This document shows positions 6,243-13,726 of a stretch of 64,000 nucleotides of DNA, one piece after another. Position 1 is the first letter of the stretch. Each line of letters starts with the position of its first letter. The DNA lies in contig JAFRYI010000008.1 in NCBI GenBank assembly GCA_017437745.1, positions 1 through 64,000 of the forward strand, written 5' to 3'. The notes beneath the pieces are model-generated. The model ran no database searches. It saw nothing but the letters and a program-made list of their open reading frames with translations, and was not told where the DNA came from. This stretch comes from Bacillota bacterium. GTDB lineage: Bacteria; Bacillota; Clostridia; Peptostreptococcales; Anaerovoracaceae. The translations under genes were made by a program, and so were the position numbers.

Positions 6243-7553
6243 ATGTCACAGAGATATTATCAGAAAGAGCTGGAGACGATGCCGCGCGCGCAGATACGCG
6301 CCCTGCAGGAAGAAAAGCTCATAAAACAAGTAAAACACGTATACGAACACGTCCCTTACTACAGGGATCTCATGGATAGGAAGGGCGTTAAGCCGGAGGA
6401 CATAAAGACTCTGGACGACATACAGAAGCTGCCGTTCATCTCCAAGTACGACCTCCGCGATACCTATCCCTACGGAATGCTTGCTGTCCCTCTTAAGGAC
6501 TGCGTACGCATACAGTCCACATCAGGAACCACCGGAAAGAGGGTAATAGCTTATTACACTCAGCACGACGTGGATCTCTGGGAGGATTGCTGCGCAAGAG
6601 CCATAACCGCGGCCGGAGGCACGGCGGAAGACATAGTGCAGGTAGCTTACGGCTACGGACTCTTCACAGGGGGATTCGGCCTGCACGGCGGATCGCACAA
6701 GGTAGGAGCGCTTACTCTGCCCATGTCCAGCGGAAACACGGACAGGCAGATACAGTTCATCCAGGACCTTAAGGCGACCGTCCTGTGCTGCACGCCTTCC
6801 TACGCTGCCTACATAGGCGAAGCCATGAAGGAAAAGGGCATAAAGCCGGAAGAAAACACCCTTAAGGCGGGCATCTTCGGCGCGGAGCCATGGACCGAGG
6901 AGATGCGCAGAGACATCGAAAAGTCACTGGGAATAAAGGCTTACGACATCTACGGACTTACCGAAACGTCCGGCCCGGGCGTAGCTTTTGAGTGCGAAGA
7001 GCAGCACGGCATGCACATCAACGAGGACCACTTCTACGCGGAGATAATAGATCCGGAGACGGGCGAAGTGCTTCCGGAAGGTTCCGAAGGAGAACTGGTC
7101 TTCACCTCGCTGGACAAGGAAGCTTTCCCGCTTCTTCGCTACCGGACAAGAGATCTTTGCGTCCTGACTAGCGAGCCTTGCTCCTGCGGAAGGACTTTCA
7201 TCCGCATGAAGAAGCCGAAGGGCCGCAGCGACGACATGCTGATAATCCGCGGAGTCAACGTATTCCCGTCGCAGATCGAGACCGTTCTTCTGAACGAGGG
7301 CTACGCGCCCAACTACCGCATAGAGATTGACAGAGTAAACAATACGGATACCCTGGACGTGTACGTGGAGCTTACTCCGGAACGTTTCGCGGATACCGTC
7401 AGCGAGATCGACAAGATGGAAAGAGAACTCGCCGGCGCAATCACCAACATCCTGGGAATACACCCGGTGATCCACCTGGTCGCGCCCAAGTCCATACAGC
7501 GCAGCGAAGGCAAGGCCGTCCGCGTAATAGACAGAAGAAAACTTCACGATTAA
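6243..7553 (+). CDS. paaK: phenylacetate-CoA ligase family protein
   Basis: This 436-residue AMP-forming arylacetate-CoA ligase of the PaaK type activates phenylacetate or related acids. Motifs are STSGTTGKR (92-100), YGLTETSGPG (237-246), the RYRTRD hinge region (299-304) and the C-terminal lysine K424 in EGKAVRVIDRR. PaaK-like genes next to iorAB and an ACT protein are a recurring cluster in anaerobes. Together they can release aryl acids with ATP gain or activate them for carboxylation by IorAB. The preferred aryl acid is not evident. Confidence 0.92.
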   Translation: MSQRYYQKELETMPRAQIRALQEEKLIKQVKHVYEHVPYYRDLMDRKGVKPEDIKTLDDIQKLPFISKYDLRDTYPYGMLAVPLKDCVRIQSTSGTTGKRVIAYYTQHDVDLWEDCCARAITAAGGTAEDIVQVAYGYGLFTGGFGLHGGSHKVGALTLPMSSGNTDRQIQFIQDLKATVLCCTPSYAAYIGEAMKEKGIKPEENTLKAGIFGAEPWTEEMRRDIEKSLGIKAYDIYGLTETSGPGVAFECEEQHGMHINEDHFYAEIIDPETGEVLPEGSEGELVFTSLDKEAFPLLRYRTRDLCVLTSEPCSCGRTFIRMKKPKGRSDDMLIIRGVNVFPSQIETVLLNEGYAPNYRIEIDRVNNTDTLDVYVELTPERFADTVSEIDKMERELAGAITNILGIHPVIHLVAPKSIQRSEGKAVRVIDRRKLHD

Positions 7554-7565
7554 GGAGGCAGAAAG

Positions 7566-7997
7566 ATGGCTATTCAGCAGCTTACGATCTTTGTAGAGAA
7601 CAAAAAGGGCAAACTGGTCGAGATAACTAAGATGCTTGCCGAGAACGGCATCAACATGAGGGCTCTGTCCATCGCGGACACAAGGGACTTCGGCATTCTG
7701 CGCCTTATAGTGGACGATATCCAGAAGGCGCTGGTCGTGCTGGCGGAGAACGGCGTGATGGTAAAGATAACGGACGTCGTTGCCGCGGAGCTTCCGCATA
7801 AGCCGGGCTCGCTCAACGCTACGCTTACCGTGCTGGCAGACGCCGGAGTCAACGTGGAATACCTCTACGCCTTCCTGTCTTCCAAAGGGCAGGGCGCTTA
7901 CGTGGTGCTCCGCGTGGCGGACAACGCGGCTGCGGAAAAGGTCCTTAACGAAGCAGGTTACAGGACTCTGAGCATGGACGACGAGATGGAATTCTGA
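7566..7997 (+). CDS. tandem ACT-domain protein
   Basis: This 143-residue protein consists of two ACT domains (about 3-70 and 72-140), the fold that binds amino acids as effectors. The first starts QLTIFVENKKGKL and the second repeats the pattern around HKPGSLNATL. AAGGAGG precedes the ATG and the gene closes the operon. Homologues beside PaaK and IOR are common and are presumed to sense aromatic amino acids. No catalytic domain is fused to it. Confidence 0.85.
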   Translation: MAIQQLTIFVENKKGKLVEITKMLAENGINMRALSIADTRDFGILRLIVDDIQKALVVLAENGVMVKITDVVAAELPHKPGSLNATLTVLADAGVNVEYLYAFLSSKGQGAYVVLRVADNAAAEKVLNEAGYRTLSMDDEMEF

Positions 7998-8037
7998 TGC
8001 ATAATTATTGATTAACAGGATTAATTATTCAACTACG

Positions 8038-8089
8038 GACCGGTATTGACGGGCCGCCCGGCAGGGCGACTGCGCGTACCGGTCTTTTA
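8038..8089 (+). terminator. terminator of the aryl-acid operon
   Basis: GACCGGTA (8038-8045) pairs with TACCGGTC (8077-8084), and a smaller GC hairpin fills the loop. TTTTAT follows. Confidence 0.8.
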
Positions 8090-8129
8090 TACACACCTGT
8101 TTATTTATTATCATTTTAATAGTTTTTGG

Positions 8130-8157
8130 TTGATTCTTACACCGAAAGCGTTATAAT
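8130..8157 (+). promoter_or_regulatory. promoter of the 8.2-kb gene
   Basis: TTGATT (8130-8135), 16 bases and a perfect TATAAT (8152-8157). Confidence 0.65.
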
Positions 8158-8193
8158 GATTATGAAGCATTATGGCTTTTTATGATTTGAATT

Positions 8194-8727
8194 ATGAATA
8201 TTACTGAATACATCGACAAACTGAAAGCGCGCTATACGCGCTGGTATGACGTTCTGGAAGACGAACAGGACCTGGAATATTATGACGTGGATCTCCGCGC
8301 CAATTATTTCGTCACCGGCACCAAGCACATGCTCTCCAAGAAGATCAAGCTCTTCACGGTTGAGGAAGCGGAGTACTGCTTCGTAAAGAAGTTCGACAGG
8401 CCCATAGACGCCGGGGACGTAAGCCACTTTACTTTCGTCCTGGAGCGCGCCGTTGAGGATCTTGTCCATCCGGACGCAAACCACAAAAGGTCCGTAATTA
8501 CGGGCGTCATGGTTACGGACAGCGGCATAGAACCGGAAGCGCTTCAGTTTGCGAAGAAATATAAAAAAGTAACGAATTACAACATGATGGTATTCGGCTG
8601 GAGCGAGATAAGGCTTGTCCTTGTCGACGCGGCGGGGGAGAAGATATATCACAATATCAAGACCAACGTCGCCGATAAGAAATACGTAAAAAGGCTTTAC
8701 GATTTCTTTAAGGCCTCCGGCAAATAA
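8194..8727 (+). CDS. conserved protein of unknown function (DUF8052-like?)
   Basis: This 177-residue soluble protein starts MNITEYIDKLKARYTRWYDV and ends with a Y-x3-FF block. It resembles uncharacterised Clostridia proteins whose hallmarks are an EY-x-FVKKF segment and a long ITGVMVTD strand in the middle, which I associate with DUF8052, at low certainty. It has its own promoter, but no recognisable ribosome binding site precedes the ATG, which is odd here. It stands alone between two terminators. Confidence 0.6.
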   Translation: MNITEYIDKLKARYTRWYDVLEDEQDLEYYDVDLRANYFVTGTKHMLSKKIKLFTVEEAEYCFVKKFDRPIDAGDVSHFTFVLERAVEDLVHPDANHKRSVITGVMVTDSGIEPEALQFAKKYKKVTNYNMMVFGWSEIRLVLVDAAGEKIYHNIKTNVADKKYVKRLYDFFKASGK

Positions 8728-8734
8728 CTTTCGG

Positions 8735-8760
8735 GACCGCATGCGGTTCAGCATTTTTTC
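8735..8760 (+). terminator. weak terminator
   Basis: The perfect palindrome ACCGCATGCGGT (8735-8746 region) is followed after 5 bases by a run of six T. It could end the 8.2-kb gene. Confidence 0.45.
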
Positions 8761-8798
8761 TATATCAGTCATAATTTAATAACGAAAGGAGATTAATT

Positions 8799-10427
8799 AT
8801 GGCAAGTTTAGTAATCGTAGTAGGTGCTGTGATATTCCTCATCGCATCCGGCACTTACGCCAAGCGCATTGAAAAAGCTTGGGGAATCGATGGCGACAGA
8901 CCGACTCCGGCTCATACTCTTGAAGACGGCGTCGACTATGTTCCTGCTCCCAAGATGGTTCTGTTTGGCCACCACTTCGCTTCCATCGCAGGAGCTGCTC
9001 CTGTAGTAGGCGCGATCGGTGCCAGCCAGTTCGGATGGCTTCCGGTAGCTATCTGGTGCGTAGTCGCTGGTGTATTCATCGGCGGCGTTCAGGATTTCGG
9101 CGCACTGTTTGCTTCCGTAAGACATGGCGGCAGATCCATCGGTGACGTAATCAGAGAGTATGTAGGAACCTCCGGAAAGAGACTCTTCTGCATATTCGCT
9201 TGGTTCACCACCATTCTTCTTGCAGCTGCATTCTTCGATATCGTAGCTAACACCTTCGTTACCGCTCCTGCAGCTGGAACAGCTTCCCTGCTGTTCATCT
9301 TCTGGGCTATTCTGTACGGCCTTGCCACCAACAAGCTTGGTCTTAACAGAAACGTCTGCACAGTTATCGGTGTCATCCTCACATTCGGAAGCGTATGGCT
9401 CGGAATCCAGTTCCCGCTCGTACTCTCCCACACTGTCTGGATCTGGATACTTGTTGTCTATGTACTCATCGCTGCGATAGCTCCTGTATGGATCCTGCTC
9501 CAGCCGAGAGACTTCCTCAACAGCTTCCTGCTCTACGCAATGATGATCGGCGCGGTTATCGGTATCGTTATCGCTCACCCGTCCATCCAGATGCCTGCGT
9601 TCACCGGTTTCTATGTAAACAACACCCCGCTGTTCCCGATCCTGTTCGTAACTCTTGCTTGCGGCGCTGTTTCCGGATTCCACTCTCTGGTAGGTTCCGG
9701 TACCACCTCCAAGCAGGTCGACAACGAAAAGGATATGAGAATGATCGGCTACACCGGAATGTGCCTCGAGTGCTTCCTCGCACTTGTTGCTCTTGTTACC
9801 GTTATGTGGCTGCCCTCCGACATCCGTGCTGAAGTAACCGCCAACGGCGCTCTGTATGTATTCGCCTATGGTCTTGGTAACTTCCTGCAGGTTATCGGAG
9901 TCCCGTTCCAGATCGGTCAGACCTTCGGTACTCTTGCTCTGTCCGCATTCGCGATGACCACTCTGGACACCGCTATGAGACTTGCAAGATACATCTGCCA
10001 GGAGTTCGCCGCTGGCGACAAGCCGGTAGAAGAAGCCCGCAAGACCGTCAAGAACCCGCTCGTACAGCCCTGGCCGGCTAACCTGCTCGGACTGGTAGTT
10101 GCTACCGTTCTCGCGTTCTTCGGTTATGGCAAGATCTGGAGCATATTCGGATCCGCCAACCAGCTGCTCTCCGCTATCGCTCTTATGGGTATCATCCTGT
10201 TCCTCAAGAGCATCGGCAGGAAGTACAACATGTGCCGTATCCCGATGATCTGGATGATGTGCGTTGCTATCTGCGCTCTCGCGTGGAACCTCTACATCAA
10301 CATCGGAAAGAACTGGGCTCTGGTAATCATAGCTGCGCTGCTGCTCGTAGTTGCCATCATCCTCTTCATCAGAGGATTCACTTCCATGTCCAAGAAGCCG
10401 GAAGTTGAGGCTGCCAGCGACAAGTAA
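8799..10427 (+). CDS. cstA: CstA family carbon starvation transporter
   Basis: This is a 542-residue polytopic membrane protein. The N-terminus (GTYAKRIEKAWGIDGDRPTPAHTL, then VDYVPAPKMVLFGHHFASIAGAAP) is the CstA signature, and more than a dozen hydrophobic segments follow. CstA proteins import peptides and, in some bacteria, pyruvate. GAAAGGAG precedes the ATG. Codon use is unlike most neighbours: isoleucine is nearly always ATC and alanine often GCT, suggesting high expression. It lies just downstream of the aryl-acid operon but is separated by terminators. Confidence 0.93.
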   Translation: MASLVIVVGAVIFLIASGTYAKRIEKAWGIDGDRPTPAHTLEDGVDYVPAPKMVLFGHHFASIAGAAPVVGAIGASQFGWLPVAIWCVVAGVFIGGVQDFGALFASVRHGGRSIGDVIREYVGTSGKRLFCIFAWFTTILLAAAFFDIVANTFVTAPAAGTASLLFIFWAILYGLATNKLGLNRNVCTVIGVILTFGSVWLGIQFPLVLSHTVWIWILVVYVLIAAIAPVWILLQPRDFLNSFLLYAMMIGAVIGIVIAHPSIQMPAFTGFYVNNTPLFPILFVTLACGAVSGFHSLVGSGTTSKQVDNEKDMRMIGYTGMCLECFLALVALVTVMWLPSDIRAEVTANGALYVFAYGLGNFLQVIGVPFQIGQTFGTLALSAFAMTTLDTAMRLARYICQEFAAGDKPVEEARKTVKNPLVQPWPANLLGLVVATVLAFFGYGKIWSIFGSANQLLSAIALMGIILFLKSIGRKYNMCRIPMIWMMCVAICALAWNLYINIGKNWALVIIAALLLVVAIILFIRGFTSMSKKPEVEAASDK

Positions 10428-10445
10428 TCAGCTTCGGAGCAACTC

Positions 10446-10817
10446 ATGATAAAGATCACCGTATCCGATTCGCTTAAGGATCATCTGAAAAAGAAGAAGG
10501 CGACAGCCATCGTGGTCGACAGGTACAGGCCAAACCGTACCTGCACTACCAACGGGGTGGAGCCGATGATCGTCATCGAACCGCTTACGGACGACGCTTA
10601 CCGTGAGAAGTTAAGATCATCAAGATACGTATCGGCCGAAGTCGACGGTGTGGAGATCTTCTTTACGCCGGAACTGAGGTTTTTCGGAAACGAGATAAGT
10701 TTTGACTATGCCGGCCGCATCTTCAAGGATATAAAGAGCAGCGGGATATTCTTCCCGAGCGCTTTCTCCTCTGATGGTGCCGGAGTAAAAATACAAAATA
10801 TTTTTTACGTAAAGTAG
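10446..10817 (+). CDS. CC-motif family paralogue 1 (degenerate)
   Basis: This 123-residue protein is the first of three tandem paralogues. All begin (M/I/V)KI-VT-L-YL-KK and share a central V(E)VD-VEIFF block and an ISFDYAGRIFKDIK C-terminal block. The fold looks like the HesB/IscA-like CC/Se-motif family. The cysteine turn here reads RTCTTNGVEP, so only one cysteine remains. GGAG sits 6 bases upstream of the ATG, shortly after cstA. Confidence 0.6.
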   Translation: MIKITVSDSLKDHLKKKKATAIVVDRYRPNRTCTTNGVEPMIVIEPLTDDAYREKLRSSRYVSAEVDGVEIFFTPELRFFGNEISFDYAGRIFKDIKSSGIFFPSAFSSDGAGVKIQNIFYVK

Positions 10818-10846
10818 CCGGCATAGCCTTATTTCTGGAGACTGAA

Positions 10847-11218
10847 ATGATCAAGATATCCGTAACCGAAGCGTTAAAGGACTATCTCAGAAAAAAGAAA
10901 GCCGCCGCGCTGTTCCTTGGCCCGTATGAGGGGGGCCATTGTTACGGCCGCCTGGCGCCGCCTCTTTGGGCTGAGCCGGTCCCCGACAAGAAAGAGTTCT
11001 ACAGGCACCACAACATAAGGTGCGTGCATGTGGAAGTCGACGGGATAGAAATAATGTTCGATCCCTGGCTCAAGTATTACGGCGACGAGATCAAGATCGA
11101 TTACAGAGGACGCCTCCTTAAGGATGTGAAGTGCGAGGGCCTCATATGCCCGGGAATATTTTCTCCGGACGCGTACGGCAAGAACATCAAGAACATCTTT
11201 TTCGAGAACAGCAGATAA
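10847..11218 (+). CDS. CC-motif family paralogue 2 (degenerate)
   Basis: This is a 123-residue paralogue of its neighbours. The turn reads GGHCYGRLAPP, again with a single cysteine. The C-terminal half (EVDGIEIMFDPWLKYYGDEI) tracks paralogue 1 and 3 closely. CTGGAG precedes the ATG, 29 bases after the previous stop. Function unknown. Confidence 0.6.
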   Translation: MIKISVTEALKDYLRKKKAAALFLGPYEGGHCYGRLAPPLWAEPVPDKKEFYRHHNIRCVHVEVDGIEIMFDPWLKYYGDEIKIDYRGRLLKDVKCEGLICPGIFSPDAYGKNIKNIFFENSR

Positions 11219-11248
11219 CGTATTCAGGCACAAAGACAGGAGTTTTTT

Positions 11249-11617
11249 ATGGTAAAGATAACAGTAACGGACGCGCTCAGAGATTATCTTAAGAGCAAGA
11301 ATGCTTTCGCGTTGGTCGTCAAGGTCTATGAACAGGGCGGCTGCTGCGTGGGAGGCGTCGAGCCCCTGCTTATCTTTGAACCGGTTACCGATAAGAACTA
11401 TCACGAAAAACTTAGAGGTTCGAGATACGTTGCGGCCGAAGCCAACGACGTGGAGATATTCTTCAAGCCGGATCTGAGATATGTCGGCGACGAGATATCT
11501 TTCGATTATGCCGGAAAGATCTTCAAGGACATCAAGTGCTCGGGCGTTTACAGCCCCGGCGCGTTCTCCGGAGGTCAGCAGGGCAACAGCATTCAGAATA
11601 TCTTCTTCGAAAGTTGA
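11249..11617 (+). CDS. CC-motif family paralogue 3 (intact CC)
   Basis: This is a 122-residue paralogue. Only this copy keeps the adjacent cysteines, in EQGGCCVGGVEP (residues 29-40 region). That is the motif which in the CC/Se family can be Cys-Cys or Cys-Sec; here both are ordinary TGC codons. AGGAG precedes the ATG. The family name is from motif resemblance; the biochemical role is unknown. Confidence 0.6.
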   Translation: MVKITVTDALRDYLKSKNAFALVVKVYEQGGCCVGGVEPLLIFEPVTDKNYHEKLRGSRYVAAEANDVEIFFKPDLRYVGDEISFDYAGKIFKDIKCSGVYSPGAFSGGQQGNSIQNIFFES

Positions 11618-11636
11618 TCTGAAATTACCAATGGTG

Positions 11637-11674
11637 CAGCCTGCGGAGCAACATCCGCAGGCTGTATTGCTTTA
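11637..11674 (+). terminator. terminator after the three paralogues
   Basis: CAGCCTGCGGA (11637-11647) pairs perfectly with TCCGCAGGCTG (11654-11664) around a 6-base loop. The following T run is broken (TATTGCTTTAT), so termination may be partial. Confidence 0.6.
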
Positions 11675-11693
11675 TAAAGAAAGGGATCCGCAA

Positions 11694-12641
11694 ATGAAAA
11701 AAGTAGCCATACTCGAGAACCTCGGAATAACCGCCGAAGCTCTCGGAGAGTTTAAAAACAAGTTCGCCGGAGAAGTCGAATTCTCCGAATACGCAAAGAC
11801 ATTCGACGTTCCGACACTTATAGAAGAGGCGAAAGACGCGGATGCCGTTATGATAGCCAACATGCCTCTGCCCGGCGCTGTCATATCCGCCTGCGATAAG
11901 CTGAGGTTCATAGACGTAGCGTTCACAGGCGTGGACCACGTGGACCTTAAGGCTGCCGCGGCAAAGAACATTAAAGTTTCCAACGCTTCCGGTTTCTCCA
12001 ACGAAGCAGTATCGGAACTGGTGATAGGCATGGCCATCTCCGTGCTCAGGAACATTACGGAGACGCAGGTCCGCGCCCGCACCGGCGGTACCAAGGACGG
12101 TCTGGTAGGCTGCGAGCTTATGGACAAGACCGTCGGCATCGTAGGCTGCGGAAGGATAGGAAGACGCACCGCGGAGATGCTCCGCGTATTCGGCTGCGAA
12201 ATCCTTGCATACAACAGAAACATACATAAGGACATGCCGGAATACATTAAGCAGGTATCTCTGGAGGAACTGCTGCGCGCAAGCGACATTGTGGTGCTCC
12301 ACTGCCCGCTCAACGATTCCACCCGCGGCATGATAGATTACGGCAAGCTATGCATGATGAAGAAGTCCGCGATACTCATCAACGTGGCTCGCGGACCCGT
12401 CACCAACGAGGACGATCTTGCCCGCGCCCTTAAAGAGGGCGTTATTGCCGGAGCCGCCGTGGATGTGTTCACCAAGGAGCCTCCGCTGCCGGAGGACACT
12501 CAGATGCTGCAGACGCCCAACACGCTCGTAACTCCCCACATTGCGTTCGCTACGAAGGAGTCCATGCTCAGGCGCGCCGCCATCGTTTTCGACAACCTCA
12601 GAGCCTGGCTCGACGGCGGTCAGAACAATATAATCGTCTAA
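11694..12641 (+). CDS. D-isomer-specific 2-hydroxyacid dehydrogenase
   Basis: This 315-residue NAD-dependent enzyme reduces 2-oxoacids to D-2-hydroxyacids, or acts in reverse. The Rossmann motif GIVGCGRIG is in mid-protein. The catalytic Arg lies in NVARGPV, the Glu in FTKEPP and the His in TPHIAF. The true start is the ATG at 11694 behind AAAGAAAGGGA; the reading frame is open further upstream over the preceding hairpin, but that part is not conserved. The substrate is unknown. An arylpyruvate would suit the nearby operon, but there is no direct link. Confidence 0.9.
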   Translation: MKKVAILENLGITAEALGEFKNKFAGEVEFSEYAKTFDVPTLIEEAKDADAVMIANMPLPGAVISACDKLRFIDVAFTGVDHVDLKAAAAKNIKVSNASGFSNEAVSELVIGMAISVLRNITETQVRARTGGTKDGLVGCELMDKTVGIVGCGRIGRRTAEMLRVFGCEILAYNRNIHKDMPEYIKQVSLEELLRASDIVVLHCPLNDSTRGMIDYGKLCMMKKSAILINVARGPVTNEDDLARALKEGVIAGAAVDVFTKEPPLPEDTQMLQTPNTLVTPHIAFATKESMLRRAAIVFDNLRAWLDGGQNNIIV

Positions 12642-12685
12642 TATAATAGAGTAAAAAACGCGTTCCGCAGTTTCCTATTTAGTTA

Positions 12686-12714
12686 TTGACAAACACATTC
12701 ATTTAGATTAAAAT
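12686..12714 (+). promoter_or_regulatory. strong promoter of the three-tRNA operon
   Basis: A perfect TTGACA (12686-12691), 17 bases and TAAAAT (12709-12714) lie 53 bases ahead of tRNA-Pro. Confidence 0.8.
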
Positions 12715-12767
12715 CTTGAATGTTCTGTTGGTAACGGTCAGGCTTCCTGCCCCTGCCATTAATGCAC

Positions 12768-12844
12768 CGGGGTGTGGCGCAGCTTGGTAGCGCATCTGCT
12801 TTGGGAGCAGAGGGCCGCACGTTCAAATCGTGTCACCCCGACCA
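12768..12844 (+). tRNA. tRNA-Pro (TGG)
   Basis: CGGGGTG pairs with CACCCCG. The loop TTTGGGA gives anticodon TGG. CCA is encoded. Confidence 0.95.
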
Positions 12845-12894
12845 AAGCTGAAAAGTCCCGCGCATAGCACGCAGGAACAGCGGAACGCTTGTGT

Positions 12895-12971
12895 GGGCCC
12901 TTAGCTCAGTTGGTCAGAGCATCCGGCTCATAACCGGCAGGTCCCGGGTTCAAGTCCCTGAGGGCCCACCA
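12895..12971 (+). tRNA. tRNA with CAT anticodon: Ile2 or elongator Met
   Basis: GGGCCCT pairs with AGGGCCC. The loop CTCATAA gives anticodon CAT, and CCA is encoded. The start GGGCCCTTAGCTCAG and the loop look more like tRNA-Ile2, whose C34 becomes lysidine to read ATA, than like clostridial elongator tRNA-Met. Either is possible from sequence alone. The T stem has one C-U mismatch. Confidence 0.85.
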
Positions 12972-12976
12972 CATAA

Positions 12977-13052
12977 GCCCAGTTAGCTCAGTTGGTAGAG
13001 CAGTAGACTGAAAATTTACGTGTCCTTGGTTCAATTCCGAGACTGGGCACCA
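12977..13052 (+). tRNA. tRNA-Phe (GAA)
   Basis: GCCCAGT pairs with ACTGGGC. The loop CTGAAAA gives anticodon GAA. CCA is encoded. Confidence 0.95.
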
Positions 13053-13083
13053 AAAAGTCCGAAGTATAAGCTTCGGACTTTTT
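13052..13083 (+). terminator. terminator of the three-tRNA operon
   Basis: AAAAAGTCCGAAG pairs with CTTCGGACTTTTT immediately after tRNA-Phe, and a T-rich run follows. Confidence 0.9.
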
Positions 13084-13122
13084 CTTTTTCGTTTTGAACC
13101 GCGTCGATGTGAGGCATATGAA

Positions 13123-13152
13123 AAGGCCGGGGCATTAATCTGCTCCGGCCTT
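13123..13152 (-). terminator. terminator of the cyclophilin gene
   Basis: AAGGCCGGGGCA pairs with TGCTCCGGCCTT across a 6-base loop. It sits just past the stop codon of the leftward gene at 13172. Confidence 0.75.
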
Positions 13153-13171
13153 GTTTTCCGATGGATCGTAA

Positions 13172-13675
13172 TTACTCTTCTATGAGCTTTATGGTCTCGA
13201 TGACTACGTTGTTCACCGGAACGTCCTGCATGTAGAAGCCGCGTGTGCCGGTGCGGGTCTCGGCTATCTTGTCCAGAACGTCGAAACCGTCCGTAAGCTT
13301 TCCGAACGCCGCGTACTGCCTGTCCAGATGCGGAGCGTCCCTGTGCATGATGAAGAACTGCGAGGAAGCGGAATCCGGAACGTTGGTCCTTGCCATGGAG
13401 AGCACGCCCCTGGTGTGCTTAAGGTCGTTCTTTACGCCGTTGGCCGCGAACTCGCCCTTGATACTGTCGGCGTCCCTGCCGCGGAAGTTCTCGTCGTAGC
13501 CGCCGCCCTGGATCATGAATCCGGGGATGACTCTGTGGAAGATAAGTCCGTCGAAGAAGTTCTCTCCGATAAGCTTAAGGAAGTTCTCCACGGTGATGGG
13601 CGCGGTCTCGGGATAGAGCTCCGCCTTCATGGTGCCGTAGTCTTTTACGATTATTTCTATCTTGGGGTTTGACAT
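13172..13675 (-). CDS. ppiB: peptidyl-prolyl cis-trans isomerase, cyclophilin type
   Basis: This 167-residue cytoplasmic cyclophilin speeds proline isomerisation during folding. The family core is complete: FHRVIPGFMIQGG, the SMART-like MARTNVPDSASSQFFI block and a FGKLTDG turn. There is no signal peptide. GGAG precedes the ATG. An extended -10 (TGATATAAT on the minus strand, box at 13721-13726) gives it its own promoter just after the upstream radical SAM gene. Confidence 0.95.
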   Translation of the reverse strand: MSNPKIEIIVKDYGTMKAELYPETAPITVENFLKLIGENFFDGLIFHRVIPGFMIQGGGYDENFRGRDADSIKGEFAANGVKNDLKHTRGVLSMARTNVPDSASSQFFIMHRDAPHLDRQYAAFGKLTDGFDVLDKIAETRTGTRGFYMQDVPVNNVVIETIKLIEE

Positions 13676-13726
13676 TTCGTTTCTCCTTATTGCATCGATT
13701 ACGGTATTACCGTTTATATCATTATA

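Noticed and set aside
8162..8185. Seven-codon leader ORF before the 8.2-kb gene
   Set aside because: It lacks a ribosome binding site, has no codon bias and the predicted transcript starts at or after its ATG.
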